Below are positions 34,890 to 48,039 of a DNA stretch of 64,000 nucleotides, in pieces. The notes under the pieces were generated by a model. The model ran no database searches. It was given only the letters and a program-made list of their open reading frames with translations, and was not told the origin of the DNA. Source of the DNA: Heterobilharzia americana (lineage: Eukaryota; Platyhelminthes; Trematoda; Strigeidida; Schistosomatidae); contig OX104130.1 of the NCBI GenBank assembly GCA_944470555.2, forward strand, positions 63,989,160 through 64,053,159, given 5' to 3'. The translations under genes and the position numbers were made by a program. Each line of letters begins with the position of its first letter. Position 1 is the first letter of the stretch.

Positions 34890-36553
34890 CTTCGGTTCCT
34901 AGTGAAACACAGAGCTTCAAAAGCACATCTCCACTTCACTCTCTTCTATCCACTCTTTACAACCTGGCACCACCGCTGTCCAGAAGCATTCATCTCTGCC
35001 TCACACGATCTCCTCCATTTCACACTAGCCTCCAACGCCCAACTCGTCGTTCCCCACTTGACCTCCACTCGACGGCCCGGCTCGGCCCAGCCGGTTGGTT
35101 CGCTGCCAGCCAGCCAGCCACAGTGAGTTCCTTGTTGCTTGTTCTCTCTTGCCGTCTGATCTAATCTTCGGTGTCAGTATTGAATGAGTGAGTGAATGAG
35201 TGTGGGTAAGTGGGCGTAGGCGACAGCTGTTGATGAATGTCTGTAGTTTGTTGGAAATGCTTTCCATGGCGCGTCAAGTCTCTCAACCGTCTCTCACACA
35301 GAAGCACTGACTTGACTGACACTAGTGATGATGTTGTTCACGCTTTATGCTGAGTGTAGTGTAATGTTGTGTAGTGTAGTGCAGCTGATCTCCACACTGA
35401 TTTCAGGGTTAATGCAGGAAGGCCTGTCTCGCTGTCGTTCCCATGCTGGCTTTAATGTCTTCATGTGTGCCTGTACCACCTGTAGTCGAGATGATGATTT
35501 CTGGGAAGGTAGGTAGGTAGGTAGGTGAAAGAGACATTTTCGCTTAGATTTATCCCATTCATGGTGATTAGCGCTTGTTGTTGTTATTGTTGGTTGCGTA
35601 TCTTCATCACCTCTGCCTTCTATACGTTCACCTGCAACAAGACTCATCTTCACTATTGCTTCAGTTTGTTTTTGACTGCAGATCTCTGATTTTGTGCGAC
35701 ACTGGCCATAAATCATCATCGTCGGCGTTAAGCAAATCTTTTAGGCTCCTATCATTGGTCCAGCATATACTCCTATTCCTACAGCTCCTCACAGTTTGTT
35801 GCATGATCCAGTACAGTCCAGTAGAGCACGATCAGGAAGACTATCAATGGTAGTAAGTGGAAGCCCTGTCTTACTCCTGTCTTCACTTCAAAGGCGTCAC
35901 TGAGCTTTCCATTGTGAATCACCTGTCATGTGGCTTTTTCATATAGCTGTTGAATGAGGTTGATTCAGGTCTGTGGCACTTCGCTGTGTTGAAGCAGTTT
36001 CCAAATTACTTCTCGGTTGACGCTATCGAAGGCCTTCCCAAAGTCGACGAAGTTGAGGTTAGGTAAAGAGTTGACTGCCATTCTATGCTCTCTTCTATGA
36101 TGATGCGAAGCGTAGCGTTGCAATTTGATCCGCACACGACTTGTACTTCCTGAAGGCACCCACCATATTCCGGTCGTAATTTTGAATCCAGTGCATCCCT
36201 TAGTCTCTCCAGGATGACGCGGCCTAATATTTTGCTTGATTCAGGTGGACAGGGATGGAGCATGATTCCACGCCAGTTCTTACAAACACTTAGATCGCCC
36301 TTTCCGGGAGTTTGACAAGGTAGTCTTTCTGTTCCAATCTGCGGGTACCTTTCCTTCCTTCCAGACGTTCTGCAATAGTGGTGTGAGCATGTCCGCTGTT
36401 GTCTCTGCGTCTGTTTTATTACTTCTGGAAGAATTCCATCTGATCCTGCTGCTTTCTTGGATTCCAGCAATTTTATTGTGTTCGTAACTTCACTTCTACT
36501 TTTGTCGGAGGGCTTATGTTCACTGGTAATTCTGAGGTTGCTGGTGGTGTATG
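34890..36553 (-). mobile_element. RTE-clade LINE copy F, divergent subfamily, 5'-truncated
   Basis: On the minus strand: KVEVRS-type linker and KAAGSDGILPEVIK (about 36440), KGDLSVCKNWRGIMLHPC (about 36300), NFVDFGKAFDSVNREVIWKL (about 36020-36070), a GVRQGFHLLP-like palm block, NADDDDLW in place of FADD (about 35720), TFHLPTYLP with an expanded CTAC array (about 35505-35530), and the 3' end near 34895. The RT N-terminal frame is open for about 150 codons (36470-36006), longer than in copies A-E, but later stops kill the ORF. It belongs with the palindrome copies at 48040 and 51601 (shared 3' block around 34920-35120). Confidence 0.8.
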
Positions 36554-36554
36554 A

Positions 36555-37685
36555 GATGATGACTACTGTTAATTTAAATTATCGGCTGTCAAAAATGACC
36601 AATAAAGATGCACTGTGTTGTTCTTTGCCTTACATTTGTATATGTATGTGCATATGCGATCATTATTAGGTTGACAACTGAGTATTTAATCAAATGAGCC
36701 TATCGTTTGGAAAAGTAATCACTTTTCTCTATCCTCTCCCACTTTATAATCCACTCGAGTCTTAATGACGTAGATGAATTGCCGCAAATTAACCACATCA
36801 AGCATAACAAAATGAACTGAATACTGTGAAATTCAACAGGATGATTGCATAGATTCAATAGAAAGATGTTTTCAATATTATAATCTAGTACAAATGCTTA
36901 ATTGAATATCCAATATCCAACATGTGATTTTCTATCAATGATTAAGTGGAATGTTCTTAGTTTAGTGTGCCAAATACTGTACAACTTTTATATCAGTTTG
37001 TTGTTCTAGATGTATGTAGTCAGTTTTGATGTTATTAAGAAATTGGCTAAAATTATTTTAAAATTATGAGTAAATTGGAAAATAATCCTACGCACAGAGT
37101 CCTGGCATTATGTTCTCCTTTCTTTTTTGGGTACTTCTGAACAAATACATTTTTATCTCTACAAAAATAGAACTTTGATGCATCATGTTACAGATTTCCG
37201 TTGCAATATGGCGAAGGAAAAATTGTATAACGAAATCTTATATTAAAACTTATTCATTAAGGTGGTAATTAATGAGATATAGACTTTAGTGTGTATAAGT
37301 GTGTGAAAAGTTTACTATAAACACAAACTGAATTTTTCAAAGGTTAACAAAGTATTTCCTTGAAAATCATCATTGTATTTAGAGAATGTTTGACTTCTTT
37401 TAAAAGGAAAGTCGTTTGAATCAATAAAAAATGTAGTCACCTGAGGAAAATTATGTTTAAATTGGGCAAAATGTTTCCTCCAGTAATTTTTTCCTGTTTC
37501 ATATTTACAGATGATCTCATAATAGCTCATTACAGATTTCATCTCTCAATCTGCTTCAACTGTTTCATATGAAATATTTCTACAGTCTCTTTTGTTTTGT
37601 GATACCAATCTAATAATTACAGCACACCAGGTTTATAAATCATGATAAAATGTATTTGTGCAGTGACCTTGAAGAAAAACTTGTG
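36555..37685. other. AT-rich DNA, nothing recognised
   Basis: A 75-codon minus-strand frame at 37315-37542 has fair composition but no splice or family support. Confidence 0.35.
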
Positions 37686-37689
37686 AAAT

Positions 37690-38235
37690 TTGACTTTTTA
37701 GAAAGAGTTGGGAACAGCTGAAAAGTGCTTACAAGACAATGGATACCCACAAGTATTTATTGACAGTTATAGAAGGCAGAAACGGAAGAAAAAAAGTCAA
37801 AGAAAGTTACAGCCAGCATAATGCTTGCATTCATCTGCCTCAATTTCAAAGGTGATGACACTGCAAGAACTATTAGTAGATGACATTACAGGCTAGAACG
37901 TCTCCTGCAACCAGGTTAAATCCTATGCACCGAACAGTTTGCACTTTAGTTCAGTCAGACGTTGACAGATACACGTTCTTTGATATACTCAATTGAGTAT
38001 CTCAATTTACATGTGGCTGCCGAAGCATATATATTGGAAGAACAGAAAGGATGGCTTATTTTAGATTCTCTGAAAACATTGTGAAGAGCCTGTTACTGGG
38101 AGGAAGTAGCACTCTGAACAGTGTAATCACCCGACATCTGACTGATACTAGGCATAAAGAAGACATTTTCAATTCTCTCAAGGTAATAAACAAATAGCTT
38201 AAGCGGACATTTTACTCTACCAAGTTACAGATAAA
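37690..38235 (+). pseudogene. Penelope-like element remnant, RT thumb plus GIY-YIG core
   Basis: The plus-strand decayed translation shows the PLE thumb and linker (TMDTHKYLLTVIEGRNGRKK with its frame partner DNGYPQVFIDSYRR, then LNFKGDDTARTISR), then the GIY-YIG core FTCGCRSIYIGRTERMAYF (about 38010-38070) and HLTDTRHKEDIFN. The YIG and the following Arg are kept, but stops upstream and frame changes break the protein. Intact PLEs use this nuclease to nick DNA and prime reverse transcription. Confidence 0.7.
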
Positions 38236-38846
38236 CTTCTCTAGCTATAAAGCGGTTTTGGGGTGTTACAAGGGCAAGCTGGTGCCTTAAGTCAATAAAA
38301 TACATGTCTACAAACTCTCTTGTTCCTATGGAGCTAGTTATATAGACCATACAACGTGTGTACCTAACACATCACTGAGCATTATCCTTCATGGTTATTG
38401 AGGGGGGAATGCAAATCAACTTGTAGTTCAGTTCCTGAACATTCGGTGATCTGAGGATACATAGCTGTAGCAGAGTCCTTTTTCAGCGTCATTCATATAG
38501 ACAGAGGGAACGATTAGAAAGGTGTAAGCTCTCAAAACGTATACATCACTAGAATTCACTGATTCGAGACTTATTCCTGGATGCAGAAAATGTTTGTTCG
38601 GTCTCTTATCTTGCCATTATCTTAGTACTTCCTCACTTCTTTTCTCGTTTCGACTTCATCAAAACTAACTATCCTCCTATTACCACATCCTTTATGCAGA
38701 TTAGTTCCTTTTTCAGCTTCTTTGAACCTATTGAGTGAACATCAAACCATCGCATTTCAAATCTACCGAAAAATTTCATTTTGTCAAACCGCTTATCTTT
38801 CTCGTTGTCTGTATTGTCATTGTTTCGACTATCCTTTAACAGTAGA

Positions 38847-38899
<53 letters not shown>

Positions 38900-38940
38900 G
38901 TACAGCATTGGGAAACTAACTGTAAAACCGTGAACTAATA
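38236..38940 (+). pseudogene. Second Penelope-like remnant in tandem, GIY-YIG end plus 3' region
   Basis: A second, independent GIY-YIG start follows at once: VYKLSCSYGASYIDHTT (about 38305-38355; the G of YIG is replaced by D), then ITEHYPSWLLRGECKS after a frame change, and the 3' region shared with 28440-28820. It ends in a TA array (38849-38896). Two different endonuclease ends in the same direction suggest one PLE inserted next to, or recombined into, another. Confidence 0.65.
38849..38896. repeat. (TA)n microsatellite
   Basis: About 24 uninterrupted TA units at the end of the PLE remnant. The corresponding place in the copy at 46600 has a shorter TA array (47150-47165). Confidence 0.95.
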
Positions 38941-39781
38941 TCTTCTTCGCTTAACTGTATATTCTTTTCTTTAAAAATTGAGGTTTCCGATAATATGGTG
39001 TCTCGTTGTAAAATGACCTCAGTTGTTTTCAAGAAGATGCCTAACTGACAAACTCCATTGGTATTCCTATACGTTTATGCAGCTCGGTTTTCAAAAACAG
39101 AAAAATGATAGGATCAGTCATTATTTTAAAAGATTGTAAAAATGAGTTTTGGTTGTCAGTAGTATGCATGACAAAATTGATGAAATTCGCATACTTGTTT
39201 GTTGTTCTGCTGGTGTAGTTGAGCGCATTTAATCTGATAGTTGTATTGTGCTGCATAAATGATAATAAAACAGTTGAGCGCTTGAAATCATTGGCATCAA
39301 TCATGATTATTTTCCTTGCCCAAAATGATTTTGCCATCTTCTCGTACCACTCAATTTTTGATCAAACTGAACACAATATGACATTAGATTTTTAAAAGTC
39401 TGTCAGAATAACTTCGTAAATGATGTCATGGTTACTGTGGTGTTCAAGAACTGTATATGCGCACTGAGACAATGTTACAACTGTGATAAGATTTGGTTAC
39501 TAACCTGCTTGTTTCTATCAATGTGCCACAGATAAAGTGTTGAGATTTATTAAGCAGGACTAGGGATTACCTATCGGAGATACGAAAGCCAGTCTAAGGA
39601 CTTTAGCTTTTCATGCCTTTCATAAAGTATGATCAGGTAATATTTCAACCCTAGGATTTGCTATTAACGTTCGAATACCATTCGTTGATAGGCATGTTAA
39701 TGTTGTTGCGTTCGACTTAATATATTCTTCACTTATCACTCGTTCATTGCTTCAGTCTTCTTAATTGTTACCCATTAAGAC

Positions 39782-39831
<50 letters not shown>

Positions 39832-42521
39832 GTATATTCTTACTGATAGTTATTGAAACATATCAATTAATATGTAAATTATTACTTTAAAGGTCAGTTT
39901 ACTTATTTAAAAAAGTTAATTGAAATTAACATGAAAATATGGTGTCATCGATCAATTACAGCGAATATAATTTTGGGTTATAATTATTCAAGCATAGCTT
40001 CAACAAACTTCAGCTTTCACAGAAGACAAGAATATCCCATATCCTACATCATAATTTATATGTCTAAACAATTTTATTGTGATCTGATAAATAAGTTTGA
40101 TCTACCTTACAGTTTATCTGCAACGTCAGATATTGGCACATACTGATACTATAATTTTTGACAGTTAGCTTAAAAGTCTAAAACACGGAGTTGACATAGT
40201 AAAAGATAAAAAAATGCTAAAACTTAATCACCATGTATTAACTGTTTTAATCAGGTATAAAGCAAAAATTGTCAGCATTGGGATGTATATAGTTCTTTAT
40301 TTCATAAAAGTTTGGGCGCAAATCAAGTCTGATAGCCTATGCGTGTGTGGTCTTTGAGAACATCTGTTGGCTGACATTTTTACATCATATGTGAAATACT
40401 TGCTTGGGAACGGGATAAAAAGTTACTCTATGTTAAAAGTATGTCAGTGATGTAATTATGATATGTGATACGTATGAAAATACAAACTACCTGTTAAGAA
40501 GACTGAGTACCATGTTATTTCGATTCATTGGAAATATGTATACGAAAAAGATGACAGCCTGCTCTAACTGAAGAAACTTCTGAGTTTGGAGAATATACTT
40601 CAACAAAACGATCAATTAACAGCTAGGTGAACTGTATATTGCAGTGTTTAACTTTCTCCGTTTTGCATTTGACGTAATACAAAATAAGCTTCGTAAAATA
40701 TCTATGTTTGAGGAACCAGCGTGTCTCTACAACAAATAAATTGAACGATGGCATGAAAATAATGACTGGAAAATCAATGAAACGTCCATATTCATTGAGG
40801 TGCACAAACCACCGTAGAAATCAGCTGACCTTGTAGTTCAATTCATTTGTTATAAACAAAGGCGGAAAATTTGAGCTTGTACAAATTTAAAATTCACTAC
40901 TTCATTTTACTTTTCCCCAATCTATTTTTGTCCTACTTTATTACACAATTGGCGTAAGCCTTTCTGACCGATTAGATATTTATATTACCTATATTATACT
41001 AATTTCTGTTCCACATTACGATGTAACTGAATGATCATAAAAGTCACCTTCTTTACCGAACTTGGATATCAACCGGAAAAATTCATATCTGATTCATACT
41101 CTTCAAAAATATCTTCTTAGTAAGATCGAAACGTTGAGGAATAAGACAAATATTTTCTTATTTGTTCTAATTTACTAAACCAGGATTACTCAAGTGAAAT
41201 ACACCTTATAAAATGAAGCATACTTACTCAGTGCCGAAGTTTTTCCAAACCACTTAGCCCATTACTAATCAGGATACATTCATATTTAAAGAATGTTTGT
41301 TAAATTCGTTTTGAAGGAAATATTGAATAATAGCTCATTTTAGTTTTCAAGTGCTTCAGTTGTTACAGACAAAAGATTAACACGCAGAAAAAAATTGATT
41401 CCGGTCTAAACTAAATGTCAAATTCTGAAAATATGAAGTATGATGATGATTCATAAATATAAAGTAAAAAAGGTAGAAAGTTGGATTACACATTAAACAG
41501 ACAACTATTAAAATATCTACTTACAAAACTTACCCACAAAAACAACACAAAATTATCGTATGTATTTCAATATGGAAGTGTACGAGTTAGTTTTGTACGA
41601 ACCACGCTAATGAATGGTTAGGAAGCAACATAGGGTTGTGGTCATATTTTTGAATACACAGCTCTGATTCCTTTATTTTAATGGAGATAATCTTAATTGT
41701 TTATAAAATACAAATTTGGATCGCTTTCAAAAGACGCGTGGGCGTTTTATAAATTATTAAGTTGGCTAACTTAATCCCAGTATCGACTAGATGTCACAAG
41801 AAACAGTTAGTTGCTCTTTTTCTGTTCCTCTTTTATCAGCAAACTTGACAGATGTTCTTCAACACATGTCAATCAGAAGTGAGGAAACGAAGATTTTCAG
41901 TTCCGTTAATTCACAACTAGTAGATACTTATCATCCTACTGATGTAACATACCTAAAAATTCCTCAAAGTTTATATGTTGCGTACTTAGAGGAGCATTCG
42001 ATTTCCTCTGACATGTAGAAAAGGATTGAAAGCTAGACTTTTTCGATAGCGAAAAGTAGAACGCTGTCAAAGTTGAGAACCAATGCGACTGCATCATATT
42101 TCACCGCATTTCTCAGTGTTTATGGACGTAAGCACCCATAAATGGGGAATAAATATTAAGACACACTCGTCAGGATGGTGAAATATGTTCCTAACTGGAT
42201 AGAAATCAGCTGGATTAAAAACCATTGATAGTTATATGTGGCAGACAAACGTCTTCAATCACTGAAAACACGTTTTCGACATGGATCACAAAATCGATGC
42301 TTAGAAAACGTTACCATTATGTATGTAAACCATAGGGACTGAAAACTCTGATTTATTAGAGCTCTAGTCAAGTGAAAAACAAAAATACACATATGTGTTC
42401 AAAACAATACATTTTCAAGCATCACTTATCCAGGAAATGTTTATAATATAGGCGAAGCCGATTTCAGACTGAGAAATTTTTTGATCAATGCCTTCCTCAT
42501 TTTTAGAAAGCATAATTTCAT
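38941..42521. other. AT-rich DNA without a secure gene
   Basis: It contains a TA/TG microsatellite (39783-39833) and chance frames. A 98-codon minus frame (39337-39041) and a 75-codon plus frame (41791-42018) are open but lack family or splice support. I would not call either a gene. Confidence 0.4.
39783..39833. repeat. (TA)n microsatellite with one CA and one TG interruption
   Basis: About 24 alternating TA units with an ACATA break near 39812. Confidence 0.95.
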
Positions 42522-45500
42522 TGGTAACTAGTTCACTAGTTACTAGCCGGTACTAAGCACGGATAAACACGGAAGGTTGGGCATACGGCTAGCAACCCTA
42601 CACCGGAAAACAAATCTAACCACTAAACAAACTACAAAGCACAAACAAAATATATAAAATAATAACAAACTTATTCCCCACTGGAATCGGAGAGGCGAAA
42701 TTACACCAGCTGGTGAAAGCCTTCGGCAAGCCAATTGGCCGATGTGTCTCCTCTCACTCGATGAACGCAAAAGTAAACGTGTGGACATGGAATGTCCGCA
42801 CCATGTATGAACCTAGCAAGGCAGTCCAGATTGCAAACGAGATGAGAAGGTATAGCATAGAAGTGCTTGAAATATGCCAGGAATCTGCAGATGGAATGGA
42901 AGTGGACTCTCCAAACTCTCAACTGCACAATCGATAGTCTACTCCGATATTGTCAACCAGACGACAACCACGAGCACACTGAGTCTTCGAGTGGCTATCA
43001 TGATATCCCCTCTCAACAGCATCGAAGGCTGTCATGCAGTGGGAACCAATCTCCTCCTCCAGGATCATGACAGCAAGCTTCAACTCAAAAGGAAGGGAGG
43101 AAGGGAGGAAGGAAGGAAGGTGACAATCATTCAGTGCTACACTACGCTAGGCTACGCTACGCTACGCACCTACAAATAATGCAGAGCAAGAGAAGAAGGA
43201 GGAATTCCACAGACAACTGCAATCAACACTGGACAAGACCCCACCTCAGTTGGCGATATCAAAATTCTAATGTGTGGGGTGACATGAGTGCCAGCCGAAC
43301 TGGGAGCAGACAACACAGGAAGAGAAGTAAGCATGCGTCGAGAAGCGCTCAGTGAAATGATGAGTGAGAATGGAGAACTGTTTGCAGATTTGTGCACATT
43401 CAACGATTTGGTGATTGGAGTCAGGCAGTGTGTTCAAACACAAGGATATCCACAAAGCGAGCGACATGGATTTGATCTCACCAGACACCGGGACACACTA
43501 AAAATCAGATCGACTTCATCTCAGTGTGAAGAAAGTGGAGGCACAGTCAGCCTAGTTGACACAAGGTCAAGAAGAGGAGGGGATGTAAGCTCACACCACT
43601 CACTATCCAGTGCAAGGGACCTACCTTTCAAATCAAGTTGAAAGCCTTCAAGGAAGTTGGTGATGGGCCACAGTTCAAGTTGAACACCCGCTGAGAACAC
43701 AAACTGCACTGAAGGACGAAACTACAAAGGAAATCTTCACGTCAGTCAGTCATCAAGATAAAATGGGAGATATCGAGCAACATCTGTGAAGAAACGTGTG
43801 TGTATGAGCACTGGAAGTCTTTGAAATCTGTGTGGAAAGAAACCTGCATAACTGTATTGGAAGGGAGGAAGAAAGAAGATAGGATAAGGAATGGTTCTCG
43901 ATGGACACATGGAAGCTGATGTGTGAGGGAGAGGAGGATGGTGGAGCAGAAGATGAACCAATGCAAGGATGCACAACGACGAGAAGAGGAACTGAGTACA
44001 ATGTGTAGAACACTAGACTGGACAAAGAAGTGAAGGATATTGCACGGAAAGACCAAAGACACTTCTACGACACATTGGCAAGTGAAGCAGAACAGGCTGT
44101 TGGCTGGTAGGAGTGATAGACACCTGACAACATTACATCAAATAACCAGGTTACTTACTATCCTGTAGATGAGAGATCAACGCAGACGAAACCAATAAAA
44201 GATGATGACGGAAATTTAATTACGAGTGAAGAGAAAGAAAGGAGAGGATGGATCGACCACTTGAAGAAGCTCTTGAATCGAACACCACCACCTGCACTTC
44301 GGCCAGAAATACCACCTGCAGCCACTAAACTACAAGTGGACGCATGCCCTCCGACGAAAGTCGAAGTCGTGGACGCCGTAAAGCTACTGAAATGCTGGGA
44401 AGCAGCAGGACCAGATTGAATCCCGCCAGAAGAAGCACAGAGAACAGACGGAGATACAACAGCGGACATGCTCACACTACACGACTATTGCAGAAGGTGT
44501 GGAAGGAAGGGAGGATACCTGCCCATTGATTGGAAGGAGGGCTAACTTGTCAAACTGTGGAAGAAGGGCGACCGAGGTGTCTGTGAGAATTGGTGCTGAA
44601 TCATGCTCCACTCCTGTCCATCCAAAGCCAGCAAAATATTAGGCCACATCATCCTGGAGAGACTGAAGGGTGCACTGGATTCAAAACCACGACGAGAACA
44701 GGCTGACTGGAATCAGGGTGTTCAAAACGTGCGCGGGTCTAATTGGAACGCTACGCATGTTCATATAACAGAGTATAGCATGGCAGTCAAATCTCCACCT
44801 CTACTTCATCGACTTCGTAAAGGCCTTTGACAGCGTCGACCGAGAAGTAAACTTAAACACTACTGAATACCGCAAACCTTCATCAGCCTTATTCAACAAC
44901 TATGTGAAGACACCACATGCCAGCCAGGTAATTCACAATGGATAGCTCAGTGACGCCTTCGAAGTGAAGTGAAGTGAAGTGAAGACAGGAGTAAAACAAG
45001 GCTGCCCACTATCACCAATCATCTTCCTGATTGTGTTGTGGTCTAGTGGACTGGATCATGCAACAGACAGTGAGGAGCTGTGAGAAGAGGGTGATAGGCT
45101 GGCTGCATCCTAGAAGATTTAGATTTCGCCAACGATGACTTGTGTCTGATGTCTTGTCGCACAAACGTGAGGGTCGACAGGCGAAAACTAACAAGTTGAT
45201 GGGAGTGGCGGGGCAGCGAAGATGAGACACCATTCCAGTGAACGTAGAGAAGACAGAGGTGATGAAGATACCCAAACAACAACATCACCATCACCACCAC
45301 CACCAACAACAACAACAACAACAACAAGCTCCAATCACTATGAATGAGAGAAAGCTAAAGGAAGTAGCCTCTTTCACATACACTCATCTAGGCAGCACTG
45401 TCTCAACTGTTTCATACAGGTGGCACGGGCACAGACGAGGACGTCAAAGCCAACATTGGAAAAGCAAGACAGACGTTGATTAGCCTGAAACCAGTGTGTA

Positions 45501-46030
45501 GATCTTCTGCACTCAGCATGAAGCGTCAACGAGATCCGGATTTTCAACACGAACGTGAAATCAGTGCTGTCATGTGATGGATGGTTGAGAGACTTGGTGG
45601 GTGGTTAGGAAAGGCATTTCCAACAAACTACAGACATTCATCAACAACTGCCACCTACACTGGCTCGTTAGTGAAGCTCAGATGTTCATAATGATAAGAA
45701 TAATCAACAGGTAACTCTGGCTGGGGTTGAACCAACTAAGAACCTATCTGTGAACAAGTATGCAGTTGAAGGAAGTGGAGATGGATTGTATGTGGCATGC
45801 ACTGAGAAGGTCGAGTGGTGATATCACGCGTCATGTCAGTTCCTCGAGTGGGACCTGGATGGGAGGTGACAAGTTGAGCGTCCGTGGCGAGGGTGACACA
45901 TAGGAGATGAGAGGTTGTGTGCTGTTATGGAGCAGAGTTCAAAAGATTTCAGAGAAGATAGTGAAATGGAGACGTGCTACTGAAGCTCTATGTTCTGCTA
46001 GGAACTCAAGGGACAAATAATAATAATATT
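42522..46030 (+). mobile_element. RTE-clade LINE copy E, near full length, inactive
   Basis: Same order as copies C and D: 5' UTR with the CTAGCCG/CGGCTAG pairing, WNVRTMYEPSK endonuclease start (about 42785), GADNTGRE (about 43303), RT linker with AAGPD followed by a private stop (TGA at about 44417), FVKAFDSVDREV (about 44815), VKQGCPLSP (about 44995), DFA-NDD (about 45127), a His/Gln tract (about 45280-45330) and an AATAATAATATT tail. Private features: a GGGAGGAAGG insertion near 43093-43120, divergence around 44680-44760 and a deletion near 45850-45900. It is inactive like the others. Confidence 0.88.
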
Positions 46031-46595
46031 TTCGTATTTGTTTCTCATTAGTTCTTCAGTTTTTGCTTTTTAGCTAAAATCCCTAATATTCGGGTTGTTG
46101 GTAGTGTATACAATGGATAAGCCACACTTTTCAAATGAACTACTTATTATTCTTATTACAGACTGAACCATACCAAAATGCTATTTTCAGAACTTCAACT
46201 TTTATCACACAAACCAGGAACTAATAAGTGTTTATGCTGTTTTTTTTCAGCAAAATGAACTGTTTACTGAAAATGTCTGAGACAACCATAGTTTAGTTGA
46301 GTGACCCTTCAACATCATGATTCTAGCAAGCTGATACAAAACTTGAATAGTTATAAGACTCGAAAAGTGAACTTTGCACCGCTTACCTGTTGTTTGAGGT
46401 CAGGAGCTGGGCTGCTTAACTTAGGTAAGGATTTATGAAGAGCAGTTGTAAGAGTATTACTTATGTATCACTAACAGTATCTTTGCATGGAGAATATATT
46501 TTATTGAAGTTGTGCCTGTTTTATTGAGTGAGGACTTGTCTGTTATAATGATTTTATCTAATTTAGTTATATTTACCACACAATGTACGCATATA
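46031..46595. other. AT-rich DNA, nothing recognised
   Basis: No supported feature. Confidence 0.4.
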
Positions 46596-46599
46596 TCAA

Positions 46600-47235
46600 C
46601 TATATCTCTGAGCGCTATCCTGCATTGTTATTTAGGGGGAAATGTAAGTCAATTAGCAGTTAAATTCCTGAACATTTAGTCAACTCCGAACCTATAGCTT
46701 CACGAAATTCTTCCTTAAGAGTCATTTACAGAGTCATAAGAAATGGTTCAAAAGATGTACGCTTTCGACAACTGTGCACAATTGAAGTACCTGGGGTTCT
46801 GTATTTTAAGCCTGATCTCTGCTTGCAGAAGTATATTCAGTCTCTTACCATATCATGGTCTTAACACACATTTTTTTTTCCATTCCCTTATAATTGGTTT
46901 ACTATTATCCCCTTCATTATGACCCTTGTTTCCTTCTTCACTTTTGTATCTGTGAAGTGGAAAGTCAGTCTTTGCATTTCACATCTATTAACAGTTTTCA
47001 CCTTGGTAAACTCATTACCTTTCTCATTCATTGTTTCCATCCTTTAAAAGATTACTACGCAGCCACTTTCCATTCTTGATTTCAGTTCGCAATACAACCT
47101 TAATGACGCAATTATACCCCACTGTTCAATAGACTGTTATACGTTTGTGATATATATATATATATGACCACGGTTGTAACTCTGTAGAAAATGTTATCAA
47201 CGCAAAAGAAAATTTTCGTTGCTGAACTATCTCTT
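46600..47235 (+). pseudogene. Penelope-like element remnant, endonuclease C-terminus and 3' region
   Basis: The plus strand shows SERYPALLFRGKCKSISS, a stop, then IPEHLVNSEPIASRNSSLRV and a YFKPDLCLQKYIQSL block, matching the end of trematode PLE proteins. The 3' region, with TTTTCACCTTGGTAAACTC, a short TA array (47150-47165) and AAGAAAATTTTCGTTGCTGA, matches 28550-28820 in order. Everything upstream of the C-terminal end is absent. Confidence 0.7.
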
Positions 47236-48029
47236 CTTTCCTTTCACATTCAGTGGCCACGTTTCGTCATCTAAAGCTCCCACTCAAAATGCCAGCTACT
47301 AGTCGCACTCAAATCAATTTCAAATATGTAGGTCATATGCACAGTTAAATACACTTTAATATGTGTAGTGAGAGACAGTTTAAAATAATTAAAGTGGAAC
47401 ATTCCCATTTTTGGGGTTATTTTGCATTTAACTTGAGCAAATCAGACAGATGTTATAAAATAAAATGTTCATCAGTTTTATTCGTAAACAATTTGTTTAA
47501 ATCACTGACGAAACCAACTGAAATTGAAAAACACAGGACCTTAAAAAAATCATGATTTTGTGAATAACAGTCTATTAACTTGCTTAAAAGTTTAGAGGCA
47601 AATTCACGTCCACACATATATACAATCGCAGCTACCTTCATAACCTAGGTAATGTCACTACCGCAAGTAGAAATCAAGTAAAACTAGGTATGCATCAATA
47701 ATCGATTGGTTTGATTGACTTTTATCGATGTTTGTTTACTTGACCATCTAATTCTTCTTCTCTTATTCCCTTTCTCATTTGTTTTCCTGGTGTGACATCT
47801 GAAGGTCGAATGATGATTGCACATGGTATTTATTTAATCCAGTTCTGTTCGATGCATATTGGAAATAAACACGTAATATAAGAGATTTTATCGCATTCAG
47901 GTAAAGCAAATAGAACCTCCTCACTGAAAGGTCAAAAAATTTGCCAATATTTTAAACAGACTGAAGAAAAACAGTGTGAAAATTACTTCGTGCCAGTTGG
48001 CAATGAGTCAAATTACATTTACATTGCAC
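47236..48029. other. AT-rich DNA left of the giant palindrome
   Basis: No gene or known repeat. Homology with the right-hand flank stops at 48029/48030. Confidence 0.45.
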
Positions 48030-48039
48030 TTGATACTTG

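Noticed and set aside
38669..38919. Open frames rich in Tyr-Ile on both strands
   Set aside because: They are translations of the TA microsatellite at 38849-38896.
39041..39337. 98-codon minus-strand open frame as a gene
   Set aside because: No recognised motif, no splice context that favours it, and AT-rich DNA produces such frames by chance.
41085..41150. GATCGAAACGTTGAGG word as a PLE-linked ribozyme remnant
   Set aside because: There is no core partner and no coding words around it.
41791..42018. 75-codon plus-strand frame as a terminal exon
   Set aside because: Composition is fair and an AG precedes the ATG, but its phase does not match the two exon candidates and no poly-A or family support was seen.
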